From an uncultured Lachnospiraceae bacterium (GTDB lineage Bacteria; Bacillota; Clostridia; Lachnospirales; Lachnospiraceae), in the NCBI GenBank assembly GCA_944381485.1, contig CALWLI010000024.1, positions 1 to 56,210 on the forward strand: a stretch of DNA of 56,210 nucleotides, read 5' to 3'. Made by a program: the position numbers and the translations under genes. Below, one piece after another: positions 26,035 through 34,995 of the stretch; the stretch's first letter is position 1; each line of letters begins with the position of its first letter. Below the pieces are notes generated by a model. The model saw only the letters and a list, made by a program, of their open reading frames with translations. It did no database searches and was not told where the DNA came from.

Positions 26035-28041
26035 CTAAAGGCAGAAGGCTGAGACAACGCACTGCCATATGCTTGAAAAAAGCACGGCTGTCTCGGAAAT
26101 CATTATTAAATAATAGCATATATAATTTCCCCTTGCAAGGATGCCCCTCTTTCCTGTAAACAGCATATAGAGGGGAAAGATAAGGGGAATGAAGTATCTT
26201 CCCTGAACTCCCGCTATCTCCTCGGCTCCGGGAACTGTGAAGGCCACATACATGCTTGTCCATACGAGCACGGCCGAGGCCCCTATCATCAGAAATATCC
26301 AAAACCTCTCTCTAATGCCGAGGCGCTTTGCCTCAGGCTTTCCTGAAGAGATGAATACCGAAAACAAAAGTATAAGCAGCACAGCCGGATAAAAGCCCTT
26401 AAACTCGGAATTTCCCGATACTATATGCCCCATAAAGGTTGTGCAGTCAGGCCCGAAGAAGCACTGGGGGATCCACCTTATCATCTGCCTTATAAGTATA
26501 AAGGCGTAGCTTAGAGGCTCCGACAGTATGAATCCCACCTGGGATACCTCTGATGTGGCACCGCCTCTTGTGTCCCCGGTCTCTGCGGGGGCAAGGGCTG
26601 TCGGCAGGATAAAGCTTGAGATAAGCAGAATGAGTATGAGAACTATCCACGCTCTGTAGAGCCAAAGCCCCTTCTTTTTCTTAAATTTATCCTTCGGCAT
26701 GAGAAGGGCAATAAGCACCAAAGGCGCATAGACCGCCTTTACCATACATCCCCCCATAAAGGCCAAGGCCATTATGCCCTGTGTCCTTAAATTTAAGTGC
26801 TCATCCTCAGAGCACAGCTCCGACAGAAGGCAGGCCATTCCAAGATACAGGCAGGATGTCACAAAGGGATCATAGGAAAAGGTGGAGGCAAGAAAGATAT
26901 TCTGGGGGAACAAGGCTATGGCCATCATAAGAGGCTTACAAAAAGGAAGCATCCTTATGGCTGCAGTCATTATAAGGGCATACATGATAAGGTTTGCAAG
27001 CCTTCCCATAAAGATCAGACTGCTCCAGTCCATGTCAAGTCCCTTCGCCGCCTTCACTCCCGCCGCTGAGGCAAGGTAGGCCGGCATCCTGTTTACAGGA
27101 GTATAAAAATCAGGGCTCCTCTCTCCCTCCTTGTAATCGCAGGCGCTGTCAAGCAGTCTGTGATAGCTTTCTCTCTCGTACTCATTGTCCGGCTGAGCGT
27201 CCGGATTGTTGAAGTCTGTCACCATCAGCTGGTTCAATACCGCCGTGGATATGTGCATTTCACCGGGAAACGAGGCCATGTCCATGACAGCCTGAAGGTG
27301 AGTCTCCTCATCGTTTCCCACCTTGCCTGCAGGAAGGGCCGCCGTGAGGCAGAGCCCTGAAAGGCTGCATATCACAAAAAATGCCAAATGGGGCTTTTCA
27401 TAAAGAAGCCGTGAAAAAAGCGCCATGAACAAGAAGGCAAAGACAGCGCAGAATACAAACAGGTCTCGTACAGGATTTATCTCCGGTTCATTTACCATCA
27501 CAGCCCTGTCCAAAAACACTCCTGAAAAGTCCGTGTCCTCGGCCTTAGTGCCTGTGGGAGCCTCAACTATGTCAATGCTTAAGGCCACAAGGCTTCCCTC
27601 GGGGATTTTGGCCTCTTTTTTTATATCCTCAAGGTCTATAAGCTCCTCGGTGAGAAAGACAGGGTCATTGTCATATACAAAGACAGGCTCGGACTCATCC
27701 TCAAATTCAAGCCCTATCCTAAGTCTTTTGCTGGAATTTTCATAGAGAAATTCGCTGCCCTTGGTTTTTATCTCTCCCCCGAGCCGAAGAAGGAGTTCTT
27801 CCCCATGCTCCTCATCCACTTCTATGCGTGGGCCTCTTCCGGACTCGGAGAAATAAGTCCTTTCATCTGTGATGACAGTCTCCCCCCTGCCTCTTCCCGA
27901 GAGAAACTCTCTGTTAAAAAAGAGCTCTGTAAGTGCCGCTGCAAGAAGTGCTGCGGCCAGGACAAAAAGAAGCCCGGACAGATTTTTTGTTTTCAGCAAA
28001 GCTTCAGCTCTCTTCATTTTCTCTGAATTCCCCATTCTCAT
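26035..28041 (-). CDS. DUF2142-type multi-pass membrane protein of the glycan locus
   Basis: About 668 aa from the ATG at 28041 (AGAGGCGGG upstream); starts at 28065 (TTG) and 28017 are also possible. One N-terminal membrane helix, an extracytoplasmic domain (about 50-190) and then ten or more hydrophobic helices. The first loop after the second helix has GNDEETHLQ, an acidic motif like that of GT-C glycosyltransferases. This matches the DUF2142 family found in many polysaccharide loci, with a proposed transferase or polymerase role. It overlaps the DUF2304 gene by 38 bases. A polymerase or polyprenyl-phosphate-sugar-dependent transferase role is plausible but not shown. Confidence 0.75.
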   Translation of the reverse strand: MRMGNSEKMKRAEALLKTKNLSGLLFVLAAALLAAALTELFFNREFLSGRGRGETVITDERTYFSESGRGPRIEVDEEHGEELLLRLGGEIKTKGSEFLYENSSKRLRIGLEFEDESEPVFVYDNDPVFLTEELIDLEDIKKEAKIPEGSLVALSIDIVEAPTGTKAEDTDFSGVFLDRAVMVNEPEINPVRDLFVFCAVFAFLFMALFSRLLYEKPHLAFFVICSLSGLCLTAALPAGKVGNDEETHLQAVMDMASFPGEMHISTAVLNQLMVTDFNNPDAQPDNEYERESYHRLLDSACDYKEGERSPDFYTPVNRMPAYLASAAGVKAAKGLDMDWSSLIFMGRLANLIMYALIMTAAIRMLPFCKPLMMAIALFPQNIFLASTFSYDPFVTSCLYLGMACLLSELCSEDEHLNLRTQGIMALAFMGGCMVKAVYAPLVLIALLMPKDKFKKKKGLWLYRAWIVLILILLISSFILPTALAPAETGDTRGGATSEVSQVGFILSEPLSYAFILIRQMIRWIPQCFFGPDCTTFMGHIVSGNSEFKGFYPAVLLILLFSVFISSGKPEAKRLGIRERFWIFLMIGASAVLVWTSMYVAFTVPGAEEIAGVQGRYFIPLIFPLYMLFTGKRGILARGNYICYYLIMISETAVLFSSIWQCVVSAFCL

Positions 28042-28381
28042 CTGCCCGCCTCTCAGTCTTTTCAAGGGCCATCTCCTGTGCCAGCTCCTTTATCTTTGTC
28101 TCAAGAGTTGATATGGTCATGCTCATGGAAAAAAGCTTCATCAGCAGTATAAATATGGTAAAGAGGAAGAGGAAATTTGCCGTGGAATATATTCCCAAAA
28201 GAGCGGCAAGACCGTCCGCCACCTTGGGAAAGAGGGCAAACACCACGAACATGAGGCAGAGTATCACCCAAAAGATGGAGTCCTCTATCCTCATCCTGGA
28301 TCTCCTTATTTTTTGAACTATGATCCCGAAAGTCCCCACAGATACTATAATGAGTACCATGCGAAAAAGTGTTGTCATCAT
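28004..28381 (-). CDS. DUF2304 family small membrane protein
   Basis: 125 aa with three hydrophobic segments (about 5-24, 35-53 and 66-88) and a charged, probably coiled-coil tail (TLETKIKELAQEMALEKTE). Its size, layout and position beside GT2 glycosyltransferases match DUF2304, often found with dolichol-phosphate-type glycosyltransferases and thought to anchor or assist them. GAGGTGG precedes a double ATG (28381 or 28378). It lies 13 bases after a rhamnosyltransferase-like gene. Confidence 0.8.
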   Translation of the reverse strand: MMTTLFRMVLIIVSVGTFGIIVQKIRRSRMRIEDSIFWVILCLMFVVFALFPKVADGLAALLGIYSTANFLFLFTIFILLMKLFSMSMTISTLETKIKELAQEMALEKTERRADENGEFRENEES

Positions 28382-28394
28382 ATTTCCACCTCTT

Positions 28395-29372
28395 TTACGG
28401 ACCTGTTATATATTTGTCGACGTAGGTCCTGTTTCCTGTAAATGCCCTTATAAGGCTCTTTGGAAGGCGCCTGTAATTCTTTCCCGCAATATAACCGCTG
28501 TATTTTGCGGCTGAGGAAAAGAAAAGCCCTATAAGGCCTAAGGGCCTTCCTGTCTTTAAAAGGTGCAGGGCCGTACTCTTTACAAGTCTTATGCCCTCCC
28601 CCTCGCTTCTTATCCCTCCGAAGACCTCCCCGTGCTCGGCTTGGCTCAGCCCCAGATCGAAGTTTCTCTTAAACTGCTCCATGGGGCCATAATTGTGGGA
28701 GTGTATCACCTTGGCTGAGGCCGTATATGAGATCCCGTATCCGCTGTCAATGACCTTCCTTGCATAGATCATGTCTTCGTTAAATATGGCATGATCCGTA
28801 AGGCCTCCCAGCCTGTCATAGGTGCTCCTTCTGTATGCGCAGCACACGTCCGAGGCAAAGAAAGCCTTTATACCAAGGCTTTCAAGGTCCTTTTCTGTTT
28901 TTATCCTGCTCTCCGGAGGATAGTTGAAGGCCCTTGTGAATCTCTCCGCCTCCCTGCAGCCCTCCCTCGGAAGCTGCCTTGCATAGGAGAGGGCTATATT
29001 TTCATTGCAGAAGGGCCTAAGAAGCTCCCTTATAAGCCTGTCGTCATAGGGCAGGGCGTCATCTGTCATAAAGATAAAAAATTCCGCATTGGAGTAGGAA
29101 ACACCCATGCGCCTTGTAGCCGCATGATCAAAATCGGCCTTTTTTATGTGTATGATTTTAAGCTTTCCGAAGAGTGGGGAGGCGTCAGCCTCACCCATAG
29201 CCTTGAGCTTAAGATAAAGCTCGTGAGGCATAAGTTCCTCTTCAGTATTAATTATTATAAGCTTTTCTATATATTCGGACTCAGGCAAAAGTCTCTCCAC
29301 AAGCCTCAAAAATTCCTCCCCCGGCTTGTAGACAGGTATTATTATGTCTGTTTTAAAACTGTCTTTACTCAT
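28395..29372 (-). CDS. GT2 glycosyltransferase, rhamnosyltransferase-like
   Basis: 325 aa. GT-A fold: TDIIIPVYKPGEEF at the N terminus, the block FDHAATRRMGVSYSNAEFFI and the metal-binding MTDDALP, then FNEDMIYARKVIDSGY with the catalytic acidic residue. FDHAATR resembles the FDHGGTR block of dTDP-rhamnose-using enzymes, in keeping with the rfb genes of the locus. GGAGGGC precedes the ATG. It overlaps the flippase gene by four bases. Donor and linkage are inferred. Confidence 0.85.
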   Translation of the reverse strand: MSKDSFKTDIIIPVYKPGEEFLRLVERLLPESEYIEKLIIINTEEELMPHELYLKLKAMGEADASPLFGKLKIIHIKKADFDHAATRRMGVSYSNAEFFIFMTDDALPYDDRLIRELLRPFCNENIALSYARQLPREGCREAERFTRAFNYPPESRIKTEKDLESLGIKAFFASDVCCAYRRSTYDRLGGLTDHAIFNEDMIYARKVIDSGYGISYTASAKVIHSHNYGPMEQFKRNFDLGLSQAEHGEVFGGIRSEGEGIRLVKSTALHLLKTGRPLGLIGLFFSSAAKYSGYIAGKNYRRLPKSLIRAFTGNRTYVDKYITGP

Positions 29373-30652
29373 CTGCCCTCCTTATGGGAAAACCGATCTC
29401 CTCTTGAAAGCTCATAGGCTGATATGCCTGCAAAGCTTAAAAGGAGCGCAAGCATCAAAAGGCAGTAGCATATGGCTGCGCCTGTCATGCCATGGCCGGA
29501 GACTGCAAAGTAGGATGCAAAAAGAGCTGCGGCGGTTGTACAGAGATATACGGCAAAGATGCTTTTCTGTCTTCTCATTATGACAAGTATATAGTAGTAG
29601 AAATTGGCCAGAGCATAGAAGCCTCCCCCCAGTATTATCACAGCGAAGGAGTATCTGTTGTTATAGAGGCTTCCGCTGTAGCCTGCCCCCAGTATCAGCT
29701 CTCCCAGCCTCAAAACAGGGCCTCCCAATAAAAGTGCTGCCCCGAAGGCTGCCAAAATAAGGCCTGCCGTGGCAAGCTCTATCTTCCTGCATATTCCCAT
29801 AAAACGCTTTTTCTCCCCCAGTTCAAAGGCGGAGGCCAGCATGGTCATAAAGGGCTTTATGATGAAATTTGCCACCAGATAGACAAAGCTTGTGGGCATA
29901 AACAAGATATTAAATATACCGCTTACCTCGTCTGTAAGGCAGAGATCTATGGCATATTTCACCGAAGAAAAAATATAAAAATCCAGAAATACCGATAAGA
30001 AGAGCAGGGCTGTGTCCCTGAATATACCCTTTATCTTCCCGGGCTCAAGGCTCATATCCTCCTTCGGAAAGCCTTCCTTAAAGAGCCTTACATTAAAAAA
30101 TAAAAGCCCTGCAATTTCTGAAAAAAGTGCCGTCAAGGCTCCGATAAGAAGACTTCCTGAGATAAGAAGGCCTGCCATAAGTCCCGCCATCATAAGGAGG
30201 GTCCTCATAAACAGAGCCTTGCCTCCCAGATAGAGCTTTCCCTGTCTCTGACATTCCGACTCGAAAACGTCGGCAAAGCCGTCTGTTATCTTGCAGAGGG
30301 CAAGGAGCATTATCACCGCTCCCTTGTAGGGAGAATATCTCCCGGAGAGGGCCATAAAGCCGAGGAACAAAAAAGCTCCGAGTACGGCAATGAGAGAGCT
30401 TATAATCCTCGCTCTCACATATTCTCCGAAGCTGTATTCATTTTTTACATCTGTTATTTGAAAGGGTCTGATACCGAAATACGCCACTATGAACATCTGC
30501 TGTCCGAAGGTGGAAAAGCCGAATCCGAAAATACCTCCGTCCTCAGCCCCCGCCGTCCTCATTACAAAAAAGGCAAGCACCATGGAGGAAAGGGCATACA
30601 GAAGGCTTCCTGCCGTATTCCAAAACAGATCCCGGCTCAATCCCTTATTCAT
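29369..30652 (-). CDS. Flippase-like polysaccharide export protein (first of two)
   Basis: 427 aa with about 12 hydrophobic helices, beginning LFWNTAGSLLYALSSMVLAFFVMRTAG, the usual N-terminal pattern of Wzx-type flippases of the MOP superfamily. Such proteins move undecaprenyl-linked repeat units across the membrane. Neighbours are glycosyltransferases on both sides. No good ribosome site is visible, so translation may be coupled to the upstream gene, which ends seven bases before. A second, different flippase lies at 32.4-33.9 kb. Confidence 0.82.
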   Translation of the reverse strand: MNKGLSRDLFWNTAGSLLYALSSMVLAFFVMRTAGAEDGGIFGFGFSTFGQQMFIVAYFGIRPFQITDVKNEYSFGEYVRARIISSLIAVLGAFLFLGFMALSGRYSPYKGAVIMLLALCKITDGFADVFESECQRQGKLYLGGKALFMRTLLMMAGLMAGLLISGSLLIGALTALFSEIAGLLFFNVRLFKEGFPKEDMSLEPGKIKGIFRDTALLFLSVFLDFYIFSSVKYAIDLCLTDEVSGIFNILFMPTSFVYLVANFIIKPFMTMLASAFELGEKKRFMGICRKIELATAGLILAAFGAALLLGGPVLRLGELILGAGYSGSLYNNRYSFAVIILGGGFYALANFYYYILVIMRRQKSIFAVYLCTTAAALFASYFAVSGHGMTGAAICYCLLMLALLLSFAGISAYELSRGDRFSHKEGR

Positions 30653-30658
30653 TGCGAT

Positions 30659-31369
30659 TTACTGTTTCTGAGATTTCCTGAAATTTTGTATGACCAATAT
30701 GGATATAAGCATTCTGAGCATGTACTTTGCGGCATTTAAGGGTTTCAGGTAGGATTCTCCCTCCGTCCTCTCCCTAACCTTCACCGGCACCTCGGCCACC
30801 TTTGCTCCGTTCTTAATGAGAAAGGATATGGTGTCCGGCTCAGGCGCGTAGTTCAAATTCTCGGCAAAGTCCTCTATCATGCTCCTGTTGTACATCCTCA
30901 GTCCGCAGGTAGGGTCTGTCACGGACTTCCCCGTTGTAAGCCTTACGGAGAGAGCTATGAGCTTTGAGCCTATGCTGCGCATGCCGCCCATCTTGTTCTC
31001 CAAGCCTATGAATCTGGAGCCCAGGACTATGTCATAACCCTCCTCCATCTTCTCCTTCATGGCATTTATATACTCAGGCCTGTGCTGTCCGTCTCCGTCA
31101 AACTGGACCGCATAGCTGTATCCCTCCCTGCGGGCATATTTCATGCCGGTCTGAAAGCAGCCGGCAAGGCCCAGGTTTATGGGGAGCTCTATAGTATTGT
31201 ACCCTTTATTTCTGCAGAGCCCAGGGGTGCCGTCTGTGGAGCCGTCTGTCACCACCACATAGTCAAGCTCAGGATAATCCTCCCTCAGCTCGTCCACAAC
31301 AGCCTCTATGCTTTTTTCCTCGTTGTATGCCGGTATTATCAGCAAAACTCTGTTTCTGTCTGTAAGCAT
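30659..31369 (-). CDS. GT2 polyprenyl-phosphate-type glycosyltransferase (DPM1/DPG-like)
   Basis: 236 aa. IIPAYNEEKSIEAVVDEL, the VTDGSTDGT loop, NLGLAGCFQTGMKYA and FDGDGQHRPEYI match the dolichol-phosphate mannose/glucose synthase-like GT2 family; DPTCGLRMYNRS is also characteristic. No C-terminal membrane helices are present, so it is probably recruited by partner proteins such as the DUF2304 or DUF2142 neighbours. It likely moves a sugar onto undecaprenyl phosphate. The start overlaps the ATP-grasp gene by 31 bases. Confidence 0.87.
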   Translation of the reverse strand: MLTDRNRVLLIIPAYNEEKSIEAVVDELREDYPELDYVVVTDGSTDGTPGLCRNKGYNTIELPINLGLAGCFQTGMKYARREGYSYAVQFDGDGQHRPEYINAMKEKMEEGYDIVLGSRFIGLENKMGGMRSIGSKLIALSVRLTTGKSVTDPTCGLRMYNRSMIEDFAENLNYAPEPDTISFLIKNGAKVAEVPVKVRERTEGESYLKPLNAAKYMLRMLISILVIQNFRKSQKQ

Positions 31370-32388
31370 TTTCTGATTACCATGTCCTTATATGCATGTG
31401 TATGGGCCGCTACAGAAAAGCAGTCCTCATCGGCCCTTCCTGTCTTGAGCCACTGCACCACAGCCCTCGGGAGGTCGGCCCCTGCCATATGGGAGAATGG
31501 GTAGCCGCCGCCGAATCTGGCGTTCATGTCGATCACATAGGGGCACATATTGTCATTGTCCATGATAACGTCCACATCCATGTTGCCTATGTGTCCGAAG
31601 GCCTTTGAGATGCTCTCTCCCAGATCTCTCAGTATCTCATATTCCCTGTCGCAGGGCCCCAAAATTATCGCCTCGTCTGTCTCTCCGGCTCTCATGGCCA
31701 GCTTTTTCTTTATAAAGACCGTGACAAAGTTCTTTTCAAGGTCATTAACTATGTCCAGTCCGTATTCGCTTCCTTCCCTCAGCTCCTGAATGAGTACGCA
31801 CTCGTCCGTGAAGGGTCGGGACTCATATTTGAGATAGCTCTCCTCTATGCTTCTTCTGCATATATCATACAGAACTCTGAGCTCTTTCTTATTATAGGCC
31901 TTGGACACGCCTATGGAGCCCATTCCGAAGCGGGGCTTTACCATAACGGGATAGCTCATGGTCATGGCCTTTACGGAAAGCTCGGCCTGAGACAAATTGA
32001 TCTCTGTGTGGGGACATCTTATACCTGATCTCCAGAGCTTTAAATACATGCTGTACTTGTCGTTGCAGCAGTTGACTGTGTCCCTGTCAGACACCAGCAC
32101 AAACACGCCCTCCTTTGAGAACTCCTCGCGGTGGGCCGCAAGCACAGGAAGGTCGATGTCAAACAGGGGTACTATCAGGTCTATATCATTTTTTTTGCAG
32201 AAGTCCAGCAGAAAGGGTATATAGTTCCCGTCATATATAAGAGGGGTTATAACATATCCGTCAGCATTAAAAAATGCGGGACTTACGGCAGAGTTGGCGG
32301 CAAAGACCCGTCCCTCCCCGGAAAGGGCCTTCTTGAACCAATCCACCATATATGTTCTTCTTCCCGCACTGGTAAGTAAAATATTCAT
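31339..32388 (-). CDS. ATP-grasp enzyme of the glycan locus
   Basis: 349 aa. It begins with a Rossmann-like PreATP-grasp domain (NILLTSAGRRTYMVDWF, VPLFDIDLPVLA), then an ATP-grasp region with YPVMVKPRFGMGSIGVSK (ATP-binding Lys loop) and DVIMDNDNMCPYVIDMNARFGGGYPFS (metal ligands), resembling carbamoyl-phosphate-synthase-like ligases. The family joins a carboxylate to an amine or other nucleophile through an acyl phosphate. In this locus it may attach an amino acid or other acid to an amino sugar; the substrate is unknown. Ribosome site is weak. Confidence 0.82.
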   Translation of the reverse strand: MNILLTSAGRRTYMVDWFKKALSGEGRVFAANSAVSPAFFNADGYVITPLIYDGNYIPFLLDFCKKNDIDLIVPLFDIDLPVLAAHREEFSKEGVFVLVSDRDTVNCCNDKYSMYLKLWRSGIRCPHTEINLSQAELSVKAMTMSYPVMVKPRFGMGSIGVSKAYNKKELRVLYDICRRSIEESYLKYESRPFTDECVLIQELREGSEYGLDIVNDLEKNFVTVFIKKKLAMRAGETDEAIILGPCDREYEILRDLGESISKAFGHIGNMDVDVIMDNDNMCPYVIDMNARFGGGYPFSHMAGADLPRAVVQWLKTGRADEDCFSVAAHTHAYKDMVIRKCLQTETEFC

Positions 32389-32406
32389 AGTCTGTATAAT
32401 ACCATA

Positions 32407-33885
32407 TTATTCGGCCTTTTTATAGCCTTTTATGGTCTCCATTATGTATTTAAGGCTCTCCAGCTTAAAAAGGGCCGCCGCCACGATAAAGAGAATGATC
32501 CCCTCTGCCACCAACAGCACGAGAGAAATAAATCCTCCGAGCCCTGACATAAAAAAGCCTGCAGCAAGGAACTTACAGCTCAGCCATACTGTGATCCCCA
32601 TAAATACGGATACGCCAAACTCCGGCAGCACATCTCTCCACTGCTTCAGCGGGCCGTAGCCTATGAGCCTGCTGTTGGGGGCAGCGTTTATGAAGGTGCA
32701 CACAAAGTCAAAGCAGGACTTCAAAAGTATCATGGTGAGAATGCCATAGGGAAGGCTCAGGAAAAGCACAGCCAGTCCCATAAGCTTTTTTATTATCTCA
32801 AGCTTCAGGTATATGTCGCTCCTGCCCTGAGCATTTACAGCCTGCAGGTTGGCCACATGCATGGGCCACACGCTGTAGCCCAAGGCGCAGAGTACAAGGT
32901 AGGGGGTGCAGTCACTCCAAGCCTCACCCAAAAGCACTTCTATCAGAGGCTCGGCCACAGCCATGAGCCCCGCCATCATGGGAAACATTACAAAGCTCCC
33001 CATCTTTACCGTCCTTCTGAGCATCTCCTTAAGTTCCTCCTTGCTGTCCTGATTCTTTGAGAAGGCGGGGAGCATTACAGACTGCATGGTCTGGGCCATA
33101 GCGTTTGCTATTATCTGGGGGAACTGGTTTCCCCTGCTGTAAAGCCCGGTAGTCACAGGGCTGTACAGCTTTGAGATGACCGGAGTGTAGATATTGTTAT
33201 ATACAGTGTCTATAAGTCCTGAAACCAAAACCTTCCAGCCGTAGGAAAACAGTTTGGAAAGTTTTTTTAAGGAAAAAACAGGAGCAGGCCTTATTCCCAC
33301 CGAGACTATAAGTATCAGCATAAGCAGCAGATTCTTCATAAGCTGCTGGATCACAAGAGCCCAGGTCCCCAAGCCGTAAAACGCAGCGGCTATTCCTGCA
33401 ACTCCCGAGAGGATGTCCGCCTCCACAGTTGCCACACACTGCTTTTTAAAATCCATATTCCTTGCAATGTAGGCTATCTCAACCGAGATGACCGCACCTG
33501 AAAACAGCATGAGGGAGAGGACTCTTAACATGGGAGTAAGCTCACTGTCTGCAAAGTAATCCCCTAAAAAAGGAGCCGCAAAAAAGATCAAAAGGTAGAT
33601 CACAAGGGCCATGATAAGGCCAAGATAGAGCACTGAGGAGTAGTCCCCAATGTCCACCCTTCTCTTCTGTATGAGGGCTGTCTGGAATCCGCTCTGGATC
33701 ATCACATTGGCTATGGACACAAATATGAGCATGAGGGCCATGGTGCCATACTTTTCAGGACCCAAAAGTCTGGCCAAAACCAGGGAGATCAAAAAGGTTA
33801 TCAGCTGGTCTCCACCGTTTTCCAAAGCCTTCCAGAATATTCCCTTAGCTATATCCGATTTCAGTTCTTCCGTTCTCCCGCTCAT
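32407..33885 (-). CDS. Oligosaccharide flippase, WzxC-like (second of two)
   Basis: 492 aa with 12-14 hydrophobic helices. The start SDIAKGIFWKALENGGDQLITFLISLVLARLLGPEKYGTMAL resembles WzxC/RfbX-type flippases (GPEDYG motif), and YIARNMDFKK is also typical of this class. AGGGAG precedes the ATG, and the gene overlaps the acyltransferase gene by four bases. It differs in length and sequence from the flippase at 29.4 kb, so the locus may export two glycans or two forms of one. Confidence 0.88.
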   Translation of the reverse strand: MSGRTEELKSDIAKGIFWKALENGGDQLITFLISLVLARLLGPEKYGTMALMLIFVSIANVMIQSGFQTALIQKRRVDIGDYSSVLYLGLIMALVIYLLIFFAAPFLGDYFADSELTPMLRVLSLMLFSGAVISVEIAYIARNMDFKKQCVATVEADILSGVAGIAAAFYGLGTWALVIQQLMKNLLLMLILIVSVGIRPAPVFSLKKLSKLFSYGWKVLVSGLIDTVYNNIYTPVISKLYSPVTTGLYSRGNQFPQIIANAMAQTMQSVMLPAFSKNQDSKEELKEMLRRTVKMGSFVMFPMMAGLMAVAEPLIEVLLGEAWSDCTPYLVLCALGYSVWPMHVANLQAVNAQGRSDIYLKLEIIKKLMGLAVLFLSLPYGILTMILLKSCFDFVCTFINAAPNSRLIGYGPLKQWRDVLPEFGVSVFMGITVWLSCKFLAAGFFMSGLGGFISLVLLVAEGIILFIVAAALFKLESLKYIMETIKGYKKAE

Positions 33886-34922
33886 TTTGAGATCTCCCTC
33901 TTTTTGGGAAGCAAAAGCTTAAGCATAGGCTTATACACAATGTGGTAAGCAGCTATTGACATAAGAAGCGCCAGACAGAAGGAGGCCGCCGTAAGTATGA
34001 TCCACATGCCGTAGCCATGGGGTGTTTCCGTAAGTATATCCATTATTATCAGGTTTTGTGTAAAGCCGTGGAACAGATAGACAAAAAAGATATATCTCGC
34101 CACAAAGTTTATTATCTTTTCGAGCCTTCTGCTTATGACATCCCCATACTCTGTCACCGCTATATACACAGCCACAGTCATGAGTATCATACTGGGAGCG
34201 TAGTCGTGTATGTAGGCGTTTTGTCCGGGAATGTAAAACTCCTCAAGGGAGGATATTATAAGTCCTGCAAAACCCGAAAGTATAAGTATATGCTTCTGCC
34301 TTTTGCTAAGCTCCATAGTATCCAAAAGATAGCCCAGGATGCAGTAAAAGGCCCAGCTGTAGAAAATATAGGATGTGAAAACCATCTCCATCCTCTCAAG
34401 GTGATAGAGATCCTCCACCACAAACCACACAAAGCTTACAGCCAATAGTATCTTTTTTTCCGATACAGGCATGTTCCTAAGCATCCTTGCTATAAAGGGA
34501 GCTGCAAGGTAAAAGCCTGCAAGCGCAAAGACAAACCAAAGGTATCCAAGTACCTTGGCCTGAAGGAAAAGCTTGATATAATTTTTCAGATATGCCATAT
34601 CAGGAGAAAATCCGAAAATATAGATGTAGTTGAAGGTAGTCACAAGAAAGACAGGTATGCCTATCTTTACTATCCTGTCCCAATAGAAGCCCCAAATATT
34701 ATCAAATTTTTTTTCAAGTATGAACCTGCCGCTGAGCATGAAAAAAAGCCCGTTGCAGGTCAGGGTAAGAGTCCTGATTATCTCCCTCACATGCCATCTT
34801 ACAGGCTCTGTGGCAGCATCTGCTATATAGGTCTGTCCCAGCATGTGGGTAGATATAACCATGATTATGGCCATGATCCTCAAAAGATTATAATTTGTCA
34901 GAACCTTTTTTTCCGAAGCCAT
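33882..34922 (-). CDS. Acyltransferase-3 family membrane protein
   Basis: 346 aa with about ten hydrophobic helices. RIMAIIMVISTHMLG carries the conserved His of the OafA/NodX-like acyltransferase 3 family, and NGLFFMLSGRFIL and FYWDRIVKIGIPV match the following blocks (usually R-x10-H, then SG and F-R). These proteins O-acetylate or O-acylate cell-surface sugars in the membrane. It is coupled by overlap with the WzxC-like gene, which suggests that the exported unit is acylated before or during export. Confidence 0.9.
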   Translation of the reverse strand: MASEKKVLTNYNLLRIMAIIMVISTHMLGQTYIADAATEPVRWHVREIIRTLTLTCNGLFFMLSGRFILEKKFDNIWGFYWDRIVKIGIPVFLVTTFNYIYIFGFSPDMAYLKNYIKLFLQAKVLGYLWFVFALAGFYLAAPFIARMLRNMPVSEKKILLAVSFVWFVVEDLYHLERMEMVFTSYIFYSWAFYCILGYLLDTMELSKRQKHILILSGFAGLIISSLEEFYIPGQNAYIHDYAPSMILMTVAVYIAVTEYGDVISRRLEKIINFVARYIFFVYLFHGFTQNLIIMDILTETPHGYGMWIILTAASFCLALLMSIAAYHIVYKPMLKLLLPKKREISK

Positions 34923-34942
34923 TTTTATCTCCCTATATAAAT

Positions 34943-34977
34943 ACGATAACCGCGGACCTTGAGCCTGCAGTTATCGT
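34943..34977. terminator. Hairpin between L,D-transpeptidase and acyltransferase genes
   Basis: ACGATAAC (34943-34950) pairs with GTTATCGT (34970-34977), with a partial inner stem. It lies 19 bases after the stop of the L,D-transpeptidase gene. The minus-strand tail is ATTTATATAGG rather than a U-run, so readthrough into the acyltransferase gene is possible. Confidence 0.5.
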
Positions 34978-34995
34978 AAAAGTCATTTTTTAGGT

